A stretch of DNA of 64,000 bases, taken from Muriicola jejuensis (GTDB taxonomy: Bacteria; Bacteroidota; Bacteroidia; Flavobacteriales; Flavobacteriaceae). The stretch covers positions 1 through 64,000 of the forward strand of contig NZ_JAABOP010000006.1 of the NCBI RefSeq assembly GCF_010671595.1, written 5' to 3'. The notes beneath the pieces are model-generated. The model had not been told where the DNA came from. It saw nothing but the letters and a program-made list of their open reading frames with translations, and made no database searches. Every line of letters begins with the position of its first letter. The first letter of the stretch is position 1. A program made the translations under genes and the position numbers. This document shows positions 5,992-15,093 of the stretch, in pieces.

Positions 5992-6020
5992 GCCGCCCCA
6001 CGGGCGGCTGGTTTTTGTTT
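5992..6020 (+). terminator. Orphan terminator-like hairpin
   Basis: GCCGCCC pairs with GGGCGGC around a short loop, followed by TGGTTTTTGTTT. No plus-strand gene lies just upstream. Its outer flanks (CCAAAACC and GGTTTTTGTTTCC) are nearly the inverse of those around the tRNA terminator at 6064-6095, suggesting an old inverted duplication. Confidence 0.45.
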
Positions 6021-6063
6021 CCGTTTCGCTTACATAAGCAAGCTCAAGACGCGATCCGGAAAC

Positions 6064-6095
6064 AAAAAACCCGCTCCATTCGGAGCGGGTTTTGG
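6064..6095 (-). terminator. Terminator of tRNA-Phe
   Basis: On the minus strand, AAAACCCGCTCC and GGAGCGGGTTTT form a strong stem with a 4-base loop followed by a T-run. It begins 10 bases past the tRNA 3' end. Confidence 0.8.
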
Positions 6096-6104
6096 CGCTT
6101 TAAG

Positions 6105-6177
<73 letters not shown>

Positions 6178-6221
6178 AAGATGTCAAAATTTCTACTGAG
6201 CTTAACGCTCTAAGGACCTTA

Positions 6222-6310
6222 GGACACACACCCCGCTAACTATCGGGGTTCAGTCCGTTGCTCTACCTCCCTCCCGATAGCTATCGGGATATCGGGAGAG
6301 CTAAGGTACC
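6222..6310 (-). pseudogene. Decayed tRNA-Phe copy split by palindromes
   Basis: Read on the minus strand, this begins with the first 13 bases of the tRNA-Phe gene. A palindromic block containing TCCCGATAGCTATCGGGA then sits in the D-loop. Next come 19 bases identical to the tRNA from the D-arm into the anticodon loop (GGTAGAGCAACGGACTGAA), then a second, imperfect palindrome (CCCCGATAGTTAGCGGGG), then GTGTGTCC, which matches the base after the anticodon arm. The T-arm and 3' acceptor are missing. It cannot make a functional tRNA. The two inserts look like versions of the same REP-like element. Confidence 0.75.
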
Positions 6311-6411
6311 ATGCCGTTAAGGCGGGGGCAAATATAATTTCAAATTTAGGAACTACCAATAAAAAAGGAAAAAAAGCCCCTTCTTTTTTTCCAATTTGCA
6401 ATCTTTGCAAT

Positions 6412-7140
6412 ATGAACCTCGTGATCGATGCTGGGAACACCTCCACCAAACTGGCGGTATTCAGGAAACAGGACCTTTTGTTCCATTCCACTACCGATGC
6501 AGACGGCTTCCACAAGACCGTAAAGGATATCTTTTCCAAGTTCCCGGATATCGCCCACGCCCTGGTAGCCTCAGTGGGTTCCCTGAGCAAAAGGGAACTG
6601 GATGTGCTCTCCATCTTCTGCAAGGTGGAGCTGCTCACTTCCGTTTCTTCCGTTCCCTTTAAAAATTCCTATGCCAGTCCGGCCACCCTCGGGGTAGACC
6701 GCATCGCCCTGGCCACGGCAGCCTTTTACACCTACCCCAATTCCAATGTACTGGTGATCGATGCAGGGACCTGTATTACCTACGATATGGTAAACGATTA
6801 CGGGGAGTATCTGGGAGGGGCCATCTCTCCCGGACTCAGGATGCGTTACCGGGCACTGCACGAGCAGACCGCCAGGCTTCCTATGCTAGACCCCAGCCCC
6901 TTTGTAGAGCTCATCGGCAATACCACGGAAAAGAGTATACACAGCGGCGTAATCTATGGGATCTCCAATGAGATAGACGGAGTGATCTCCGAATACAGGA
7001 GCCGTTTCGAACATTTAACAGTTATTTTAACAGGGGGCGACGGGCAATTTTTGTCGAATCGGTTAAAAAATACCATATTTGCCAACTCTAATTTTCTTCT
7101 TGAGGGCTTGAATTATTTGCTCGACTACAACAAACACTAA
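6412..7140 (+). CDS. coaX: Type III pantothenate kinase
   Basis: A 242-residue protein of the type III pantothenate kinase family, which phosphorylates pantothenate with ATP as the first step of coenzyme A synthesis in the cytoplasm. The N-terminal phosphate-binding motif DAGNTSTKLAVF, the central DAGTCITYD and the GGAISPGLRMRYRAL segment are all present, as is the LTGGDGQFL motif near the C terminus. The length is normal for the family. The ATG at 6412 follows an AT-rich leader, and the stop is directly followed by the ATG of the outer-membrane protein gene, so the two are almost certainly co-transcribed. Confidence 0.95.
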   Translation: MNLVIDAGNTSTKLAVFRKQDLLFHSTTDADGFHKTVKDIFSKFPDIAHALVASVGSLSKRELDVLSIFCKVELLTSVSSVPFKNSYASPATLGVDRIALATAAFYTYPNSNVLVIDAGTCITYDMVNDYGEYLGGAISPGLRMRYRALHEQTARLPMLDPSPFVELIGNTTEKSIHSGVIYGISNEIDGVISEYRSRFEHLTVILTGGDGQFLSNRLKNTIFANSNFLLEGLNYLLDYNKH

Positions 7141-8406
7141 ATGATCAGAAAGATAGGTTTCGCCATTTTATGCCTGACAGCCATGGGGGTGTACGGCCAA
7201 AATGGAACCGTATCTCCTTACTCCTACTTCGGGGTGGGCGACCTACGGTCGGGCAGCACCATCGAGAACCGGATGATGGGCGGACTCAGCCTTTACACGG
7301 ACAGCATTCACCTTACCCTCAAAAATCCAGCCGGTTATGGTAAACTGAAGCTCACCACCTATACGGCCGGGCTCAGCCATACGGAGATCTCCCTGAACAG
7401 TTTTACGGAACGGGAGAAATCCTCGGTGACCAACCTGGAATACCTCGCCATAGGGTTCCCCATAAGCCCTAAGGTCGCTGCGGGCTTTGGGCTGCGGCCG
7501 TTTTCCTCTGTAGGCTACGATGTGCTCCAGGAAAGGACTAATGCCAACGGGAACGAGGAAACCAACCTCTATTCCGGAGAAGGGGGGATCAACCAGGTGT
7601 TCTTCTCCCTTGGCTTTGAAGTGGCCCGCAATCTGAACCTGGGAGCTTCCGTGAACTTCAATTTCGGTACGCTCAGGAACACCAAGACCCAGAGAGTAGA
7701 AGGATTACAATACGGCACCAGGGAAACCCAGATCTCCGATGTGGGGGGCTATGACTTTGTCTACGGCCTTACCTATACCCCAAAGATCAAGGACAAATAC
7801 ACCCTTTTTACCTCCGCCGTGATCAACACCCAGGTGAACCTGGTCTCGGAGAACAACCAGACCATCAATTCGTTTTCCCTGACCACCGGCAGGACCATAG
7901 AAGAACTCGAGGTAAACCTCGCCCAACAGGGATTGAAGAATACCGAACTCAAGATCCCCACCATCGCCACCTTCGGGTTGGGTTTCGGGGAGGATAAAAA
8001 ATGGTTCCTCGGAGCAGAATACAGCTTCCAGCAACTTAGCAGTTTCGAGAACCGCTTCCTCAGGATACAGAACCAGGAGTACACCGATGCCAGGAGCTAC
8101 GCCATGGGAGCCTTCTACATCCCGGACTTTGCTTCATTTGACAGCTACTTTAAAAGGGTGACCTACCGGGCCGGGGTGAGATATGATTATACCGGGATCG
8201 TGGTTAACGAAAAGGAGATCCAGAACTTTGGCATAACTTTTGGATTAGGCTTACCGCTGGGGGGAAGTTTCTCCAACCTCAACCTCGGATTTGAATGGGG
8301 GAAAAGGGGAACCACTGCGGCAGACCTGATAGAGGAAAAGTATTTCGGGGTGAACGTAGGTGTCTCATTCAATGACAGATGGTTCCAAAAAAGGAAAATA
8401 AATTAA
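7141..8406 (+). CDS. Outer-membrane beta-barrel protein
   Basis: A 421-residue protein has a signal peptide (about residues 1-19, ending YGQ) and then SPYSYFGVGDL, a common opening of flavobacterial FadL-like or porin-like barrels. The rest alternates polar and hydrophobic residues with many Gly/aromatic pairs, as in transmembrane beta-strands, and ends in KKRKIN after a final strand. No membrane helix is present after the signal. It starts at the base after the coaX stop. It is followed at 37 bases by a TPR protein and then lptC, a gene order linked to the cell envelope. Substrate or partner cannot be deduced. Confidence 0.75.
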   Translation: MIRKIGFAILCLTAMGVYGQNGTVSPYSYFGVGDLRSGSTIENRMMGGLSLYTDSIHLTLKNPAGYGKLKLTTYTAGLSHTEISLNSFTEREKSSVTNLEYLAIGFPISPKVAAGFGLRPFSSVGYDVLQERTNANGNEETNLYSGEGGINQVFFSLGFEVARNLNLGASVNFNFGTLRNTKTQRVEGLQYGTRETQISDVGGYDFVYGLTYTPKIKDKYTLFTSAVINTQVNLVSENNQTINSFSLTTGRTIEELEVNLAQQGLKNTELKIPTIATFGLGFGEDKKWFLGAEYSFQQLSSFENRFLRIQNQEYTDARSYAMGAFYIPDFASFDSYFKRVTYRAGVRYDYTGIVVNEKEIQNFGITFGLGLPLGGSFSNLNLGFEWGKRGTTAADLIEEKYFGVNVGVSFNDRWFQKRKIN

Positions 8407-8442
8407 TAAAAAATTAGTACATTAACCGCTTTAAAACGCAAC

Positions 8443-9816
8443 ATGATGAAAAAGGAACTTTACTTAATGATGTTCGCCTTTTTGGGCTTAACAGGCATAA
8501 GTTTAGGACAGGGGCAAAATGCCGAATGCATGACCAACCTATCCATTTACGCAGAGCACGCAAAAGTTAAGAATTACGACGCTGCCTATGGGCCCTGGAA
8601 ACTGGTCTATACCGCGTGTCCGGATATCAACAAGGCTAATTTCTCCTATGGGGAAAGAATCCTGCAACACAAGATAGAGAATAGCACCGGGGCTGAAAAA
8701 GACGGTTTTATCAAAGAATTGATGAACGTCTATACCGACAGCAAAAAATACTTTCCTGAAAGCTTTCCTACCGCTATGGTGGCCATCGATATTATTCTTT
8801 TGAAGTACGATAATAAAATGGCCTCCGATGAGGAGATCTTCAATTCGCTCGACAAAGCCTTTAAGGAAGACCGTGCCAATTTCAAGAACCCTAAAGCTCT
8901 ATACCTTTATTTTTCGAGTCTGGTGGACCTCTACAACGCAGGTAAAAAAGACCTACAGGACGTTTTCAATACCTATGATGACGTTACCGAAAAGATAGAA
9001 GAGGAGAACGCCCAACTCACTGATGAGATCACGGCTCTGCTTCCCAAAGAAGATGCAGGAACCCTCACTTCCAAAGAAAAAAGAAGTCTTAGAGTGGCGA
9101 CCACCAATTCCGAATCCTACGGTAAGATCGCTTCCAGTGTGGATTCCAAACTGGGTGCCCTTGCAGATTGCGAGAACCTTATTCCCCTCTATCAGAGGAA
9201 CTTCGAGGAAAGGAAAGGAGACGTCACCTGGGTGAAACGAGCCGTGGGCAGGATGTTCAGCAAGGAATGTACCGATGATCCCATGTTCCGCAAACTCTTC
9301 GAGGCCCAGTTGAAACTGGATCCATCTGCAGATGCTTATGTCTATGGTGGAACCCTCAAGAAGAAATCAGGGGATAACAGCGGGGCTATAGCCGACTTTA
9401 ACAAGGCGCTTGAACTGGAGACCAATCCCAGGAAGAAGTCCAACATCGCCTACAAGATCGCGACCAGCTACAGGAATACCAGTAAATCGACCTCAAGGAG
9501 CTATGCTCAGAAAGCGATAGATGCCAACCCGTCTAACGGTAACGCCTACCTGCTGATCGCCAGCCTCTATGCCTCCAGTGCGAATGAATGCGGGGATACC
9601 CCTTTTGAGAAACGCGCTATTTACTGGAAGGCTGCCGAGATGGCTCGCAAGGCTGGAAGGGTAGACCCGGCCCTGAGTGACCGCGCTTCCCAGGCTGCAG
9701 CCAGTTATGATGCCAAAGCTCCTTCCAAGACCGATATCTTTAATTCCGGTATGGCCGGTAAGACCCTGGCCTTCAAATGCTGGGTAGGCGGCAGCGTGAC
9801 AGTCCCCAGCCTGTAA
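8443..9816 (+). CDS. Periplasmic TPR-repeat protein
   Basis: A 457-residue protein with a signal peptide (about residues 1-22, cleavage near LGQGQ). The rest is predominantly helical, with tetratricopeptide-like repeats best seen at about residues 295-420 (for example ADAYVYGGTLKKKSGDNSGA and ANPSNGNAYLLIASLYASSA). A second ATG lies one codon downstream of the first. It probably acts as a protein-interaction scaffold in the periplasm. It lies between the outer-membrane barrel gene and lptC with short spacings, consistent with one transcript. The exact role is unknown. Confidence 0.75.
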   Translation: MMKKELYLMMFAFLGLTGISLGQGQNAECMTNLSIYAEHAKVKNYDAAYGPWKLVYTACPDINKANFSYGERILQHKIENSTGAEKDGFIKELMNVYTDSKKYFPESFPTAMVAIDIILLKYDNKMASDEEIFNSLDKAFKEDRANFKNPKALYLYFSSLVDLYNAGKKDLQDVFNTYDDVTEKIEEENAQLTDEITALLPKEDAGTLTSKEKRSLRVATTNSESYGKIASSVDSKLGALADCENLIPLYQRNFEERKGDVTWVKRAVGRMFSKECTDDPMFRKLFEAQLKLDPSADAYVYGGTLKKKSGDNSGAIADFNKALELETNPRKKSNIAYKIATSYRNTSKSTSRSYAQKAIDANPSNGNAYLLIASLYASSANECGDTPFEKRAIYWKAAEMARKAGRVDPALSDRASQAAASYDAKAPSKTDIFNSGMAGKTLAFKCWVGGSVTVPSL

Positions 9817-9818
9817 GG

Positions 9819-10424
9819 ATGATACAGGGGAGTTCCAAAATAGCAAAGACAATTGCCATGGTTTTTACTGTGGCAATCTTTTTTTACGGCTGTCAGGACA
9901 CCTATAAGCGGGTAGGGGATGAAAGGCAGATCCTGATCTACCCCCAGGGGGTGGCCCAGAATTTTGAGCTCACCTATACGGAGACCACGGGCGAACTGGA
10001 AAGCGAAGACAAGGGATCCTCCCGTGTGATCGCCGTTCTGAGAAGTCCCCTGAGTGAGGATTACGAAAACATGGTCTTCAAGTATAGGACCTTCCCTCAG
10101 GGGCTGGTACTGGAATATTACGATCAGGACAACAATAAAAGCACAATAAAGGCGGATTACGGGATCATCTATTCCCAGACCAATATCATAGACCTGCGCG
10201 GCAACGTGGTGATAGAGACCCACGAGGGGAAGAAACTGGAGACCCCCCAGCTGTACTGGGACCGCGAAGATGAATGGATCTTTACTCAGGAAAAGTTCAC
10301 ATATACCAATCCTGAGGACGGCACCATCATGGATGGGGAAGGAATGGATTTTAACCGGGATTTCACTTATTTTAAGGCCCACAGGACGTATGGGTACATA
10401 TCGATTAAAGAAGACGAAACATGA
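9819..10424 (+). CDS. lptC: LPS export periplasmic protein LptC
   Basis: About 201 residues from the ATG at 9819, which lies 2 bases after the preceding stop; an in-frame upstream ATG at 9777 is inside the TPR gene and unlikely. The N terminus is hydrophobic and ends FFYGCQDTYKR, a lipoprotein-like or membrane-anchor end. The remainder has the repeated short beta-strands of the LptA/LptC fold (ADYGIIYSQTNIIDLRGNV, GEGMDFNRDFTYFKA). LptC receives lipopolysaccharide from the LptBFG transporter and passes it along the bridge to the outer membrane. It overlaps the next small gene by 4 bases. Confidence 0.85.
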   Translation: MIQGSSKIAKTIAMVFTVAIFFYGCQDTYKRVGDERQILIYPQGVAQNFELTYTETTGELESEDKGSSRVIAVLRSPLSEDYENMVFKYRTFPQGLVLEYYDQDNNKSTIKADYGIIYSQTNIIDLRGNVVIETHEGKKLETPQLYWDREDEWIFTQEKFTYTNPEDGTIMDGEGMDFNRDFTYFKAHRTYGYISIKEDET

Positions 10425-10624
10425 TCAAGATCTTGAGATTCACAGAATACCTCTACCTGGCCGTGGCGCTGATATCTATCTATAAGATAGGGCAATTGTG
10501 GGAAACAGACCGTCAGGGCACCTATATCTTCATCTTCTTTGCTGTGGTTTCCCTGGGGATGTTCATCTTCAGGAGGAATTACCGAAAGAGGTTCGAGAAG
10601 AGAAAGCGAGATAACAACAAATAG
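10421..10624 (+). CDS. Small two-helix membrane protein
   Basis: A 67-residue protein with two hydrophobic helices (about residues 10-25 and 34-50) and a strongly basic tail (RRNYRKRFEKRKRDNNK), which by the positive-inside rule should be cytoplasmic. It overlaps lptC by 4 bases (ATGA) and lies 2 bases before the CBS-domain gene, so it is translationally coupled to both. Similar small proteins sit at this position in other flavobacteria, as far as I recall. Function unknown. Confidence 0.75.
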   Translation: MIKILRFTEYLYLAVALISIYKIGQLWETDRQGTYIFIFFAVVSLGMFIFRRNYRKRFEKRKRDNNK

Positions 10625-10626
10625 CT

Positions 10627-11916
10627 TTGGAGAACGCCATACCCATTATCATCATCTGCCTGATCCTCTCCGCCTTCTTTTCGGGCATGGAGATCGCTTT
10701 CGTTTCTGCCAATAAGATCCACATAGAGATCGAGAAGAAACAAAGGGGTTTCCTGGCGGAAGTTCTCTCGCGCCTCACCCGCAAGCCTTCAAAATTCATT
10801 GCCACCATGCTTATTGGAAACAATATCGCCCTGGTGGTCTATGGTTTTTATATGGGAGACCTTTTAATGGGATGGTTCCAGCAGATGCTCCCGTCCTCCT
10901 ACCGATTTGTACAACTGGCCCTTACGGATTTCAGCCTGCTGTCTCAGACCATCATTTCTACCCTGATCATCCTGATCACGGCGGAATTCCTGCCCAAGGT
11001 CTTTTTCCAGATCTACGCGAACACCCTGCTCAAGGTCCTGGCCATCCCCGCCTATCTCTTTTATGCAGTTTTTTCGCCTGTATCGGAATTCATCATCAAG
11101 GTATCCGACATTATCCTGAGAGCCTTTTTCAAGACCCGGGGTGATGAAGTGCAGCTGGCCTTCAGCAAGGTAGAACTGGGGGATTACATCACAGAACAGA
11201 TGGAGGCCGTGGAAGAGGATGACGACCTCGATTCCGAGATACAGATCTTCCAGAATGCCCTGGAGTTCTCGGCGGTCAAAGCCCGGGAGGTGATGGTGCC
11301 CCGCACAGAGATCACCGCAGTGGAACTGCATGAAACACCCAAAGCCCTCACCAGGTTGTTCTCAGAGACCGGGTACTCCAAGATCCTGGTATACAAAGAC
11401 ACCATAGACAATATAATCGGCTATATCCATTCCTACGAGCTCTTTAAAAAGCCAAAGACCATCAAAAGCATCCTGCTACCGGTGGAGTTTGTGCCGGAGA
11501 CCATGCTTATCCATGAGATCCTGAAAATCCTGACCAAGAAGCGGAAAAGCATGGCCGTGGTCCTCGATGAGTACGGAGGTACCTCCGGTGTCATGACGGT
11601 TGAGGACATTGTGGAGGAACTCTTCGGGGAGATAGAGGACGAACACGACACTACGGACCTGCACGAGGAGCAGATCGATGAAAAGACCTTTAAATTCTCG
11701 GCCCGCCTCGAAGTGGATTACATCAACGAGACCTATAAACTGGAGCTCCCGGATACGGAGGAGTTCGAGACCCTGGGCGGACTCATCGTCCACGAAACTG
11801 GTGAGATCCCCGAAAAGGACAGCAAGATCAGGATAGGGGATTACCTCTTCACCGTCCTGGAAGTATCCAGTACCAAGATCGATCTGGTGACCCTCGAGGT
11901 ATCAGAAAACAGCTAG
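10627..11916 (+). CDS. CNNM/CBS-domain transporter-like protein
   Basis: A 429-residue protein with an N-terminal DUF21 (CNNM) membrane domain of about four helices (residues 4-165, with the SAFFSGMEIAFVSANK motif), two CBS domains (about 200-320, ending VLDEYGGTSGVMTVEDIVEELFGEI) and a C-terminal CorC/HlyC domain (about 335-425). Family members are linked to Mg2+ or Co2+ efflux in the inner membrane. The start codon is TTG at 10627, two bases after the previous stop; no ATG fits as well. The gliding gene gldE belongs to the same superfamily, but the neighbourhood here (lptC, ppiD) is not that of gldE. Confidence 0.85.
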   Translation: MENAIPIIIICLILSAFFSGMEIAFVSANKIHIEIEKKQRGFLAEVLSRLTRKPSKFIATMLIGNNIALVVYGFYMGDLLMGWFQQMLPSSYRFVQLALTDFSLLSQTIISTLIILITAEFLPKVFFQIYANTLLKVLAIPAYLFYAVFSPVSEFIIKVSDIILRAFFKTRGDEVQLAFSKVELGDYITEQMEAVEEDDDLDSEIQIFQNALEFSAVKAREVMVPRTEITAVELHETPKALTRLFSETGYSKILVYKDTIDNIIGYIHSYELFKKPKTIKSILLPVEFVPETMLIHEILKILTKKRKSMAVVLDEYGGTSGVMTVEDIVEELFGEIEDEHDTTDLHEEQIDEKTFKFSARLEVDYINETYKLELPDTEEFETLGGLIVHETGEIPEKDSKIRIGDYLFTVLEVSSTKIDLVTLEVSENS

Positions 11917-12007
11917 TCTACAACCCCTTGCAGTTCGCCCTTCTTTAACTTTTATTATTAAAGGGAAAATGGTAATTTCGCCCACTGATTTCAAACAATC
12001 TAGATAA

Positions 12008-14128
12008 ATGGCAATTTTAGAGAATATACGGAAACGGACCACGGTACTGATCCTGATCATCGGGATGGCGCTTTTTGCATTTGTGATCTCCGGGATCTTT
12101 ACGAGCAATGGTCTCTCCGGCGGAAAAGTAGGCTCCTCAGTAGGGGAGATCAATGGAGAGGAAATTTCCATCGATGTATTCAGACAGCAACTTGAAAGGG
12201 CTACCCGTACCAGCGGGCAGAATGTCTCTTCCATGCAATTGGTCAACAGCATCTGGACCCAGCTGGAAAGGAATACCCTCCTTGATCAGCAGATCTCGGC
12301 CCTGGGAATCGACATTGAACAGGACCAGATCATTGAGATCATCAAAAACAGTCCGGGCCTGGCCCAGAACCCCCAATTCGTGGATGAGAATGGGAATTTT
12401 GACGAGCGAAGGTTCAGGGAATTCATCCTGGAACTGAAGGTGAATGCACCTACCCAATACCAGGACTGGCTGCAGGATGAGCAGGCCATCATCGAAAATG
12501 CCAAGCAACAGGCCTACTTTAACCTCGTCCGCGCGGGGATGGGTGCTACCCTCAAGGAAGGGGAACTGGATTACAAGCTGGCCAACAACAAGGTCGATAT
12601 CCGATATGTCCGGGTACCCTACACCTCAATCCCGGACAGCACCATCACGGTCACCAAGAAGGAGATAGAGGCCTATATCAAAGAGAACGAAAAGAAATAC
12701 ACCCAGGAAAGGTCCAGGGACATACAGTTCGTCTATTTCGAGGAAGGTCCTTCAGAAAAGGACGTGGAGGAGACCAAGTCTGCCATCACCGCCCTGCTGG
12801 ATGACGCTGTGGAATATTCAGCAGACAAGGATAAGACGGATACCATTGCCGGATTCAGGAATACCAAAGACGTGGAGGCATTCCTGTCCAGACATTCGGA
12901 TGCGAAATACGACAGTATCTTTAAAGCCAAGGCAGAACTACCTGCAAACTTTGCCGATTCCTTAATGGCCCTTGGGGATGGAGAACTCTTTGGTCCATAT
13001 CGGGATGGGGATGTCTTTAAGGTCTCCAGGATGATGGCTAAGAAGCCCAATGGCTCTGTAAAGGCCAGCCATATCCTCATCACCTATGCAGGAGCTGAGC
13101 GAGCCAATCCGTCTGTTACGAGGACCAAAGAGAGGGCCAAAACGAAGGCCGATGAGGTCCTGAAAAAGGCCCTGGAGCCCAACGCTGGTTTTGCACAGCT
13201 GGCCAGGGATAATTCAGACGGGCCATCTGCCCCGAGGGGAGGAGATCTCGGGTACTTCCAGGAAGGGGTCATGACCCCTAAATTCAATGATTTTGCCTTT
13301 GGCAACCCGGTGGGGTACATCGGACTGGTGGAGACCGAATTCGGTTTCCATATCGTTAAGGTCGATGAGAAGAGGGACCTGGTGCAACTCGCCACCCTTA
13401 CCCGGGATATTGAACCTTCTGATGAGACCGTAAATTCCCTTTTCACCGACGCCACCAAATTTGAGATGGCTGCGGTGGATTCAGATAAAAGCCTGAGCGA
13501 GGTAGCCCAGGAGAACGATTATGTGGTAAGGCCGGTGAACAGGCTGAAAGCCATGGATGAGAACCTGCCTGGGCTGGGTGCCCAGAGAAGGATCGTACAG
13601 TGGGCCTTCAGTGACGATACCAAACTGGGGGACATCCGCAGATTTGATGTGAATGATGGCTATGCAGTGGTACAGCTGACCGCCACGTACAAGGAAGGCC
13701 TGATGGATGTGGAAGACGCTTCTGTTACCGTGCTGCCCCTTCTCAGGAAGAAGAAAAAAGCAGAGCGCATCAAGACCGCCAATACCGGGAAATCCATGTC
13801 CGAAATCGCCTCCGCTAATAACACCACGGTGTCTACCGCAACGGCCCTTACCGTGAAATCGCCCACCATCCCAGGAGCCGGCAGAGAGCCCCTGGTGGTA
13901 GGGACTGCATTCTCCATGGAGACAGGTCAGACCTCAAAGCTGATCGAAGGGGAGTCAGGGGTCTTTATGTTCGAGGTTACCAAGCGGGAAGACGCTCCCG
14001 AACTGGATAATTACTCCACCTATGCGAACAGCCTCCAGTCCGGTCTTGCGGCCAGAGTGGCCAATGCCCTGGTGAATGCCCTGAAGGAGAAGGCTGAGAT
14101 CGAAGACAACCGGTCTGTCTTCTATTAA
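12008..14128 (+). CDS. ppiD: PpiD-like peptidyl-prolyl isomerase
   Basis: A 706-residue membrane-anchored foldase: a short cytoplasmic start (MAILENIRKRT), one membrane helix (about residues 12-31), a SurA/PpiD-type N-terminal helical domain (about 40-220), a parvulin domain at about 345-455 (ASHILITYAG ... GDLGYFQEGVMTPKFNDFAF ... TEFGFHIVKV) and a C-terminal helical part. It helps newly exported proteins fold in the periplasm. The 91-base gap before it contains TAATTTCG (11973-11980), close to the flavobacterial -7 box, so it may have its own promoter. A terminator follows at 14151. Confidence 0.9.
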   Translation: MAILENIRKRTTVLILIIGMALFAFVISGIFTSNGLSGGKVGSSVGEINGEEISIDVFRQQLERATRTSGQNVSSMQLVNSIWTQLERNTLLDQQISALGIDIEQDQIIEIIKNSPGLAQNPQFVDENGNFDERRFREFILELKVNAPTQYQDWLQDEQAIIENAKQQAYFNLVRAGMGATLKEGELDYKLANNKVDIRYVRVPYTSIPDSTITVTKKEIEAYIKENEKKYTQERSRDIQFVYFEEGPSEKDVEETKSAITALLDDAVEYSADKDKTDTIAGFRNTKDVEAFLSRHSDAKYDSIFKAKAELPANFADSLMALGDGELFGPYRDGDVFKVSRMMAKKPNGSVKASHILITYAGAERANPSVTRTKERAKTKADEVLKKALEPNAGFAQLARDNSDGPSAPRGGDLGYFQEGVMTPKFNDFAFGNPVGYIGLVETEFGFHIVKVDEKRDLVQLATLTRDIEPSDETVNSLFTDATKFEMAAVDSDKSLSEVAQENDYVVRPVNRLKAMDENLPGLGAQRRIVQWAFSDDTKLGDIRRFDVNDGYAVVQLTATYKEGLMDVEDASVTVLPLLRKKKKAERIKTANTGKSMSEIASANNTTVSTATALTVKSPTIPGAGREPLVVGTAFSMETGQTSKLIEGESGVFMFEVTKREDAPELDNYSTYANSLQSGLAARVANALVNALKEKAEIEDNRSVFY

Positions 14129-14150
14129 GAAATCCTATTTTGAAAAATGA

Positions 14151-14177
14151 CCCCGGCTCTTGCCGGGGTTTTTAATT
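14151..14177. terminator. Bidirectional terminator
   Basis: CCCCGGC-TCTT-GCCGGGG followed by TTTTTAATTT on the plus strand and TCATTTTTC on the minus strand. It separates the convergent ppiD-like and GHMP kinase genes. Confidence 0.85.
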
Positions 14178-15091
14178 TATAGGATCATATCTCTGTAAGG
14201 CAGGATGGTGTCCAGTCCTTTATTGCGAAAGTAGGCAGGGATATCCCCTTTGCCGGAGGCGAGTACAAAATCGCCCCCCCAGGCCCCAAGGCTTTTTACT
14301 ACCCCTTTAAAATCAGGGAAAAGTTGCTCCTGTACAGGCTGCATCTGCAGGGCCCCGGCAAGGAGACTTTCGTGCTCTTTCAGCAGGGCGTTGAATTCGT
14401 CCTGAGCTGAGCATCTGGCAACGGCACGGGTGATCTCTGTGACCCGCTGAAGGAACCCCTCCTGTTTTGCCCCATTCTTCTTGTAAGCGGAGATGGCCTC
14501 CCTGCTGTTTTGCTTGCGGTTGAGGTATACGAAGTACAGATGGTCTTTAAAAGGGGGGTCGAACAAAACGGGCTCTGCGACCGGCACCTGATTTTGCACA
14601 CGGTAGGTCAGGGGTCCGTCGGCCCTGGCACAGGCAATGTCGTACCCGCTGCCCCCAAAGGCGTTCCACAAAAGCACATAGGGGTCGGCCCCTGCCCATT
14701 GGGCGAGGTTGCTGATCAGGGTAGAGCTGCTGCCCAGGCCCCACTCCCTGGGGAATTCCAGCCGGCTCAAGGCCCTTCTTCCAGAGATCTTGGAACGGAA
14801 TTCAGGATTGACCCTGAGGGCTTCGCGGAGCAGACCCAGTAAGATGCTCCGGGTATCTTTCCCGGAAGGATGGCCACTGTTCTTATCGAATTCCGAATCC
14901 TCGAAGTGTGCCTCGAACCAGACCCGGCCTTCATGGTCCAGGCTCTTCCAGGCGAGTCCGGGCGTATCCCCTTCCTCTACGGTCAGCGTCTGGCCGAAAC
15001 GGGTGGGCAGGGCCAGGGCTTCCGCCCCATCGAGGACGGCGTATTCCCCGGTGAGCAGTAGTTTGCCATGGCTTCTGAAGGATACTGACAT
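14177..15091 (-). CDS. GHMP kinase, mevalonate-pathway type
   Basis: A 304-residue GHMP-family kinase. The N-terminal HGKLLLTGEYAVLDGAEALALP, the ATP-binding motif PREWGLGSSSTL and the FGGSGYDIACARADGPLTY segment are visible, with a shorter C-terminal lobe. The neighbouring upstream gene encodes HMG-CoA reductase, so the natural substrate is probably mevalonate or phosphomevalonate, feeding isopentenyl diphosphate synthesis; which of the two cannot be decided here. The start ATG is 2 bases after the reductase stop, so the two are translationally coupled. Confidence 0.85.
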   Translation of the reverse strand: MSVSFRSHGKLLLTGEYAVLDGAEALALPTRFGQTLTVEEGDTPGLAWKSLDHEGRVWFEAHFEDSEFDKNSGHPSGKDTRSILLGLLREALRVNPEFRSKISGRRALSRLEFPREWGLGSSSTLISNLAQWAGADPYVLLWNAFGGSGYDIACARADGPLTYRVQNQVPVAEPVLFDPPFKDHLYFVYLNRKQNSREAISAYKKNGAKQEGFLQRVTEITRAVARCSAQDEFNALLKEHESLLAGALQMQPVQEQLFPDFKGVVKSLGAWGGDFVLASGKGDIPAYFRNKGLDTILPYRDMIL

Positions 15092-15093
15092 GG

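Noticed and set aside
10627-11916. CBS-domain protein as GldE
   Set aside because: It has the same superfamily architecture, but the neighbours are lptC and ppiD-like rather than the gldD region.
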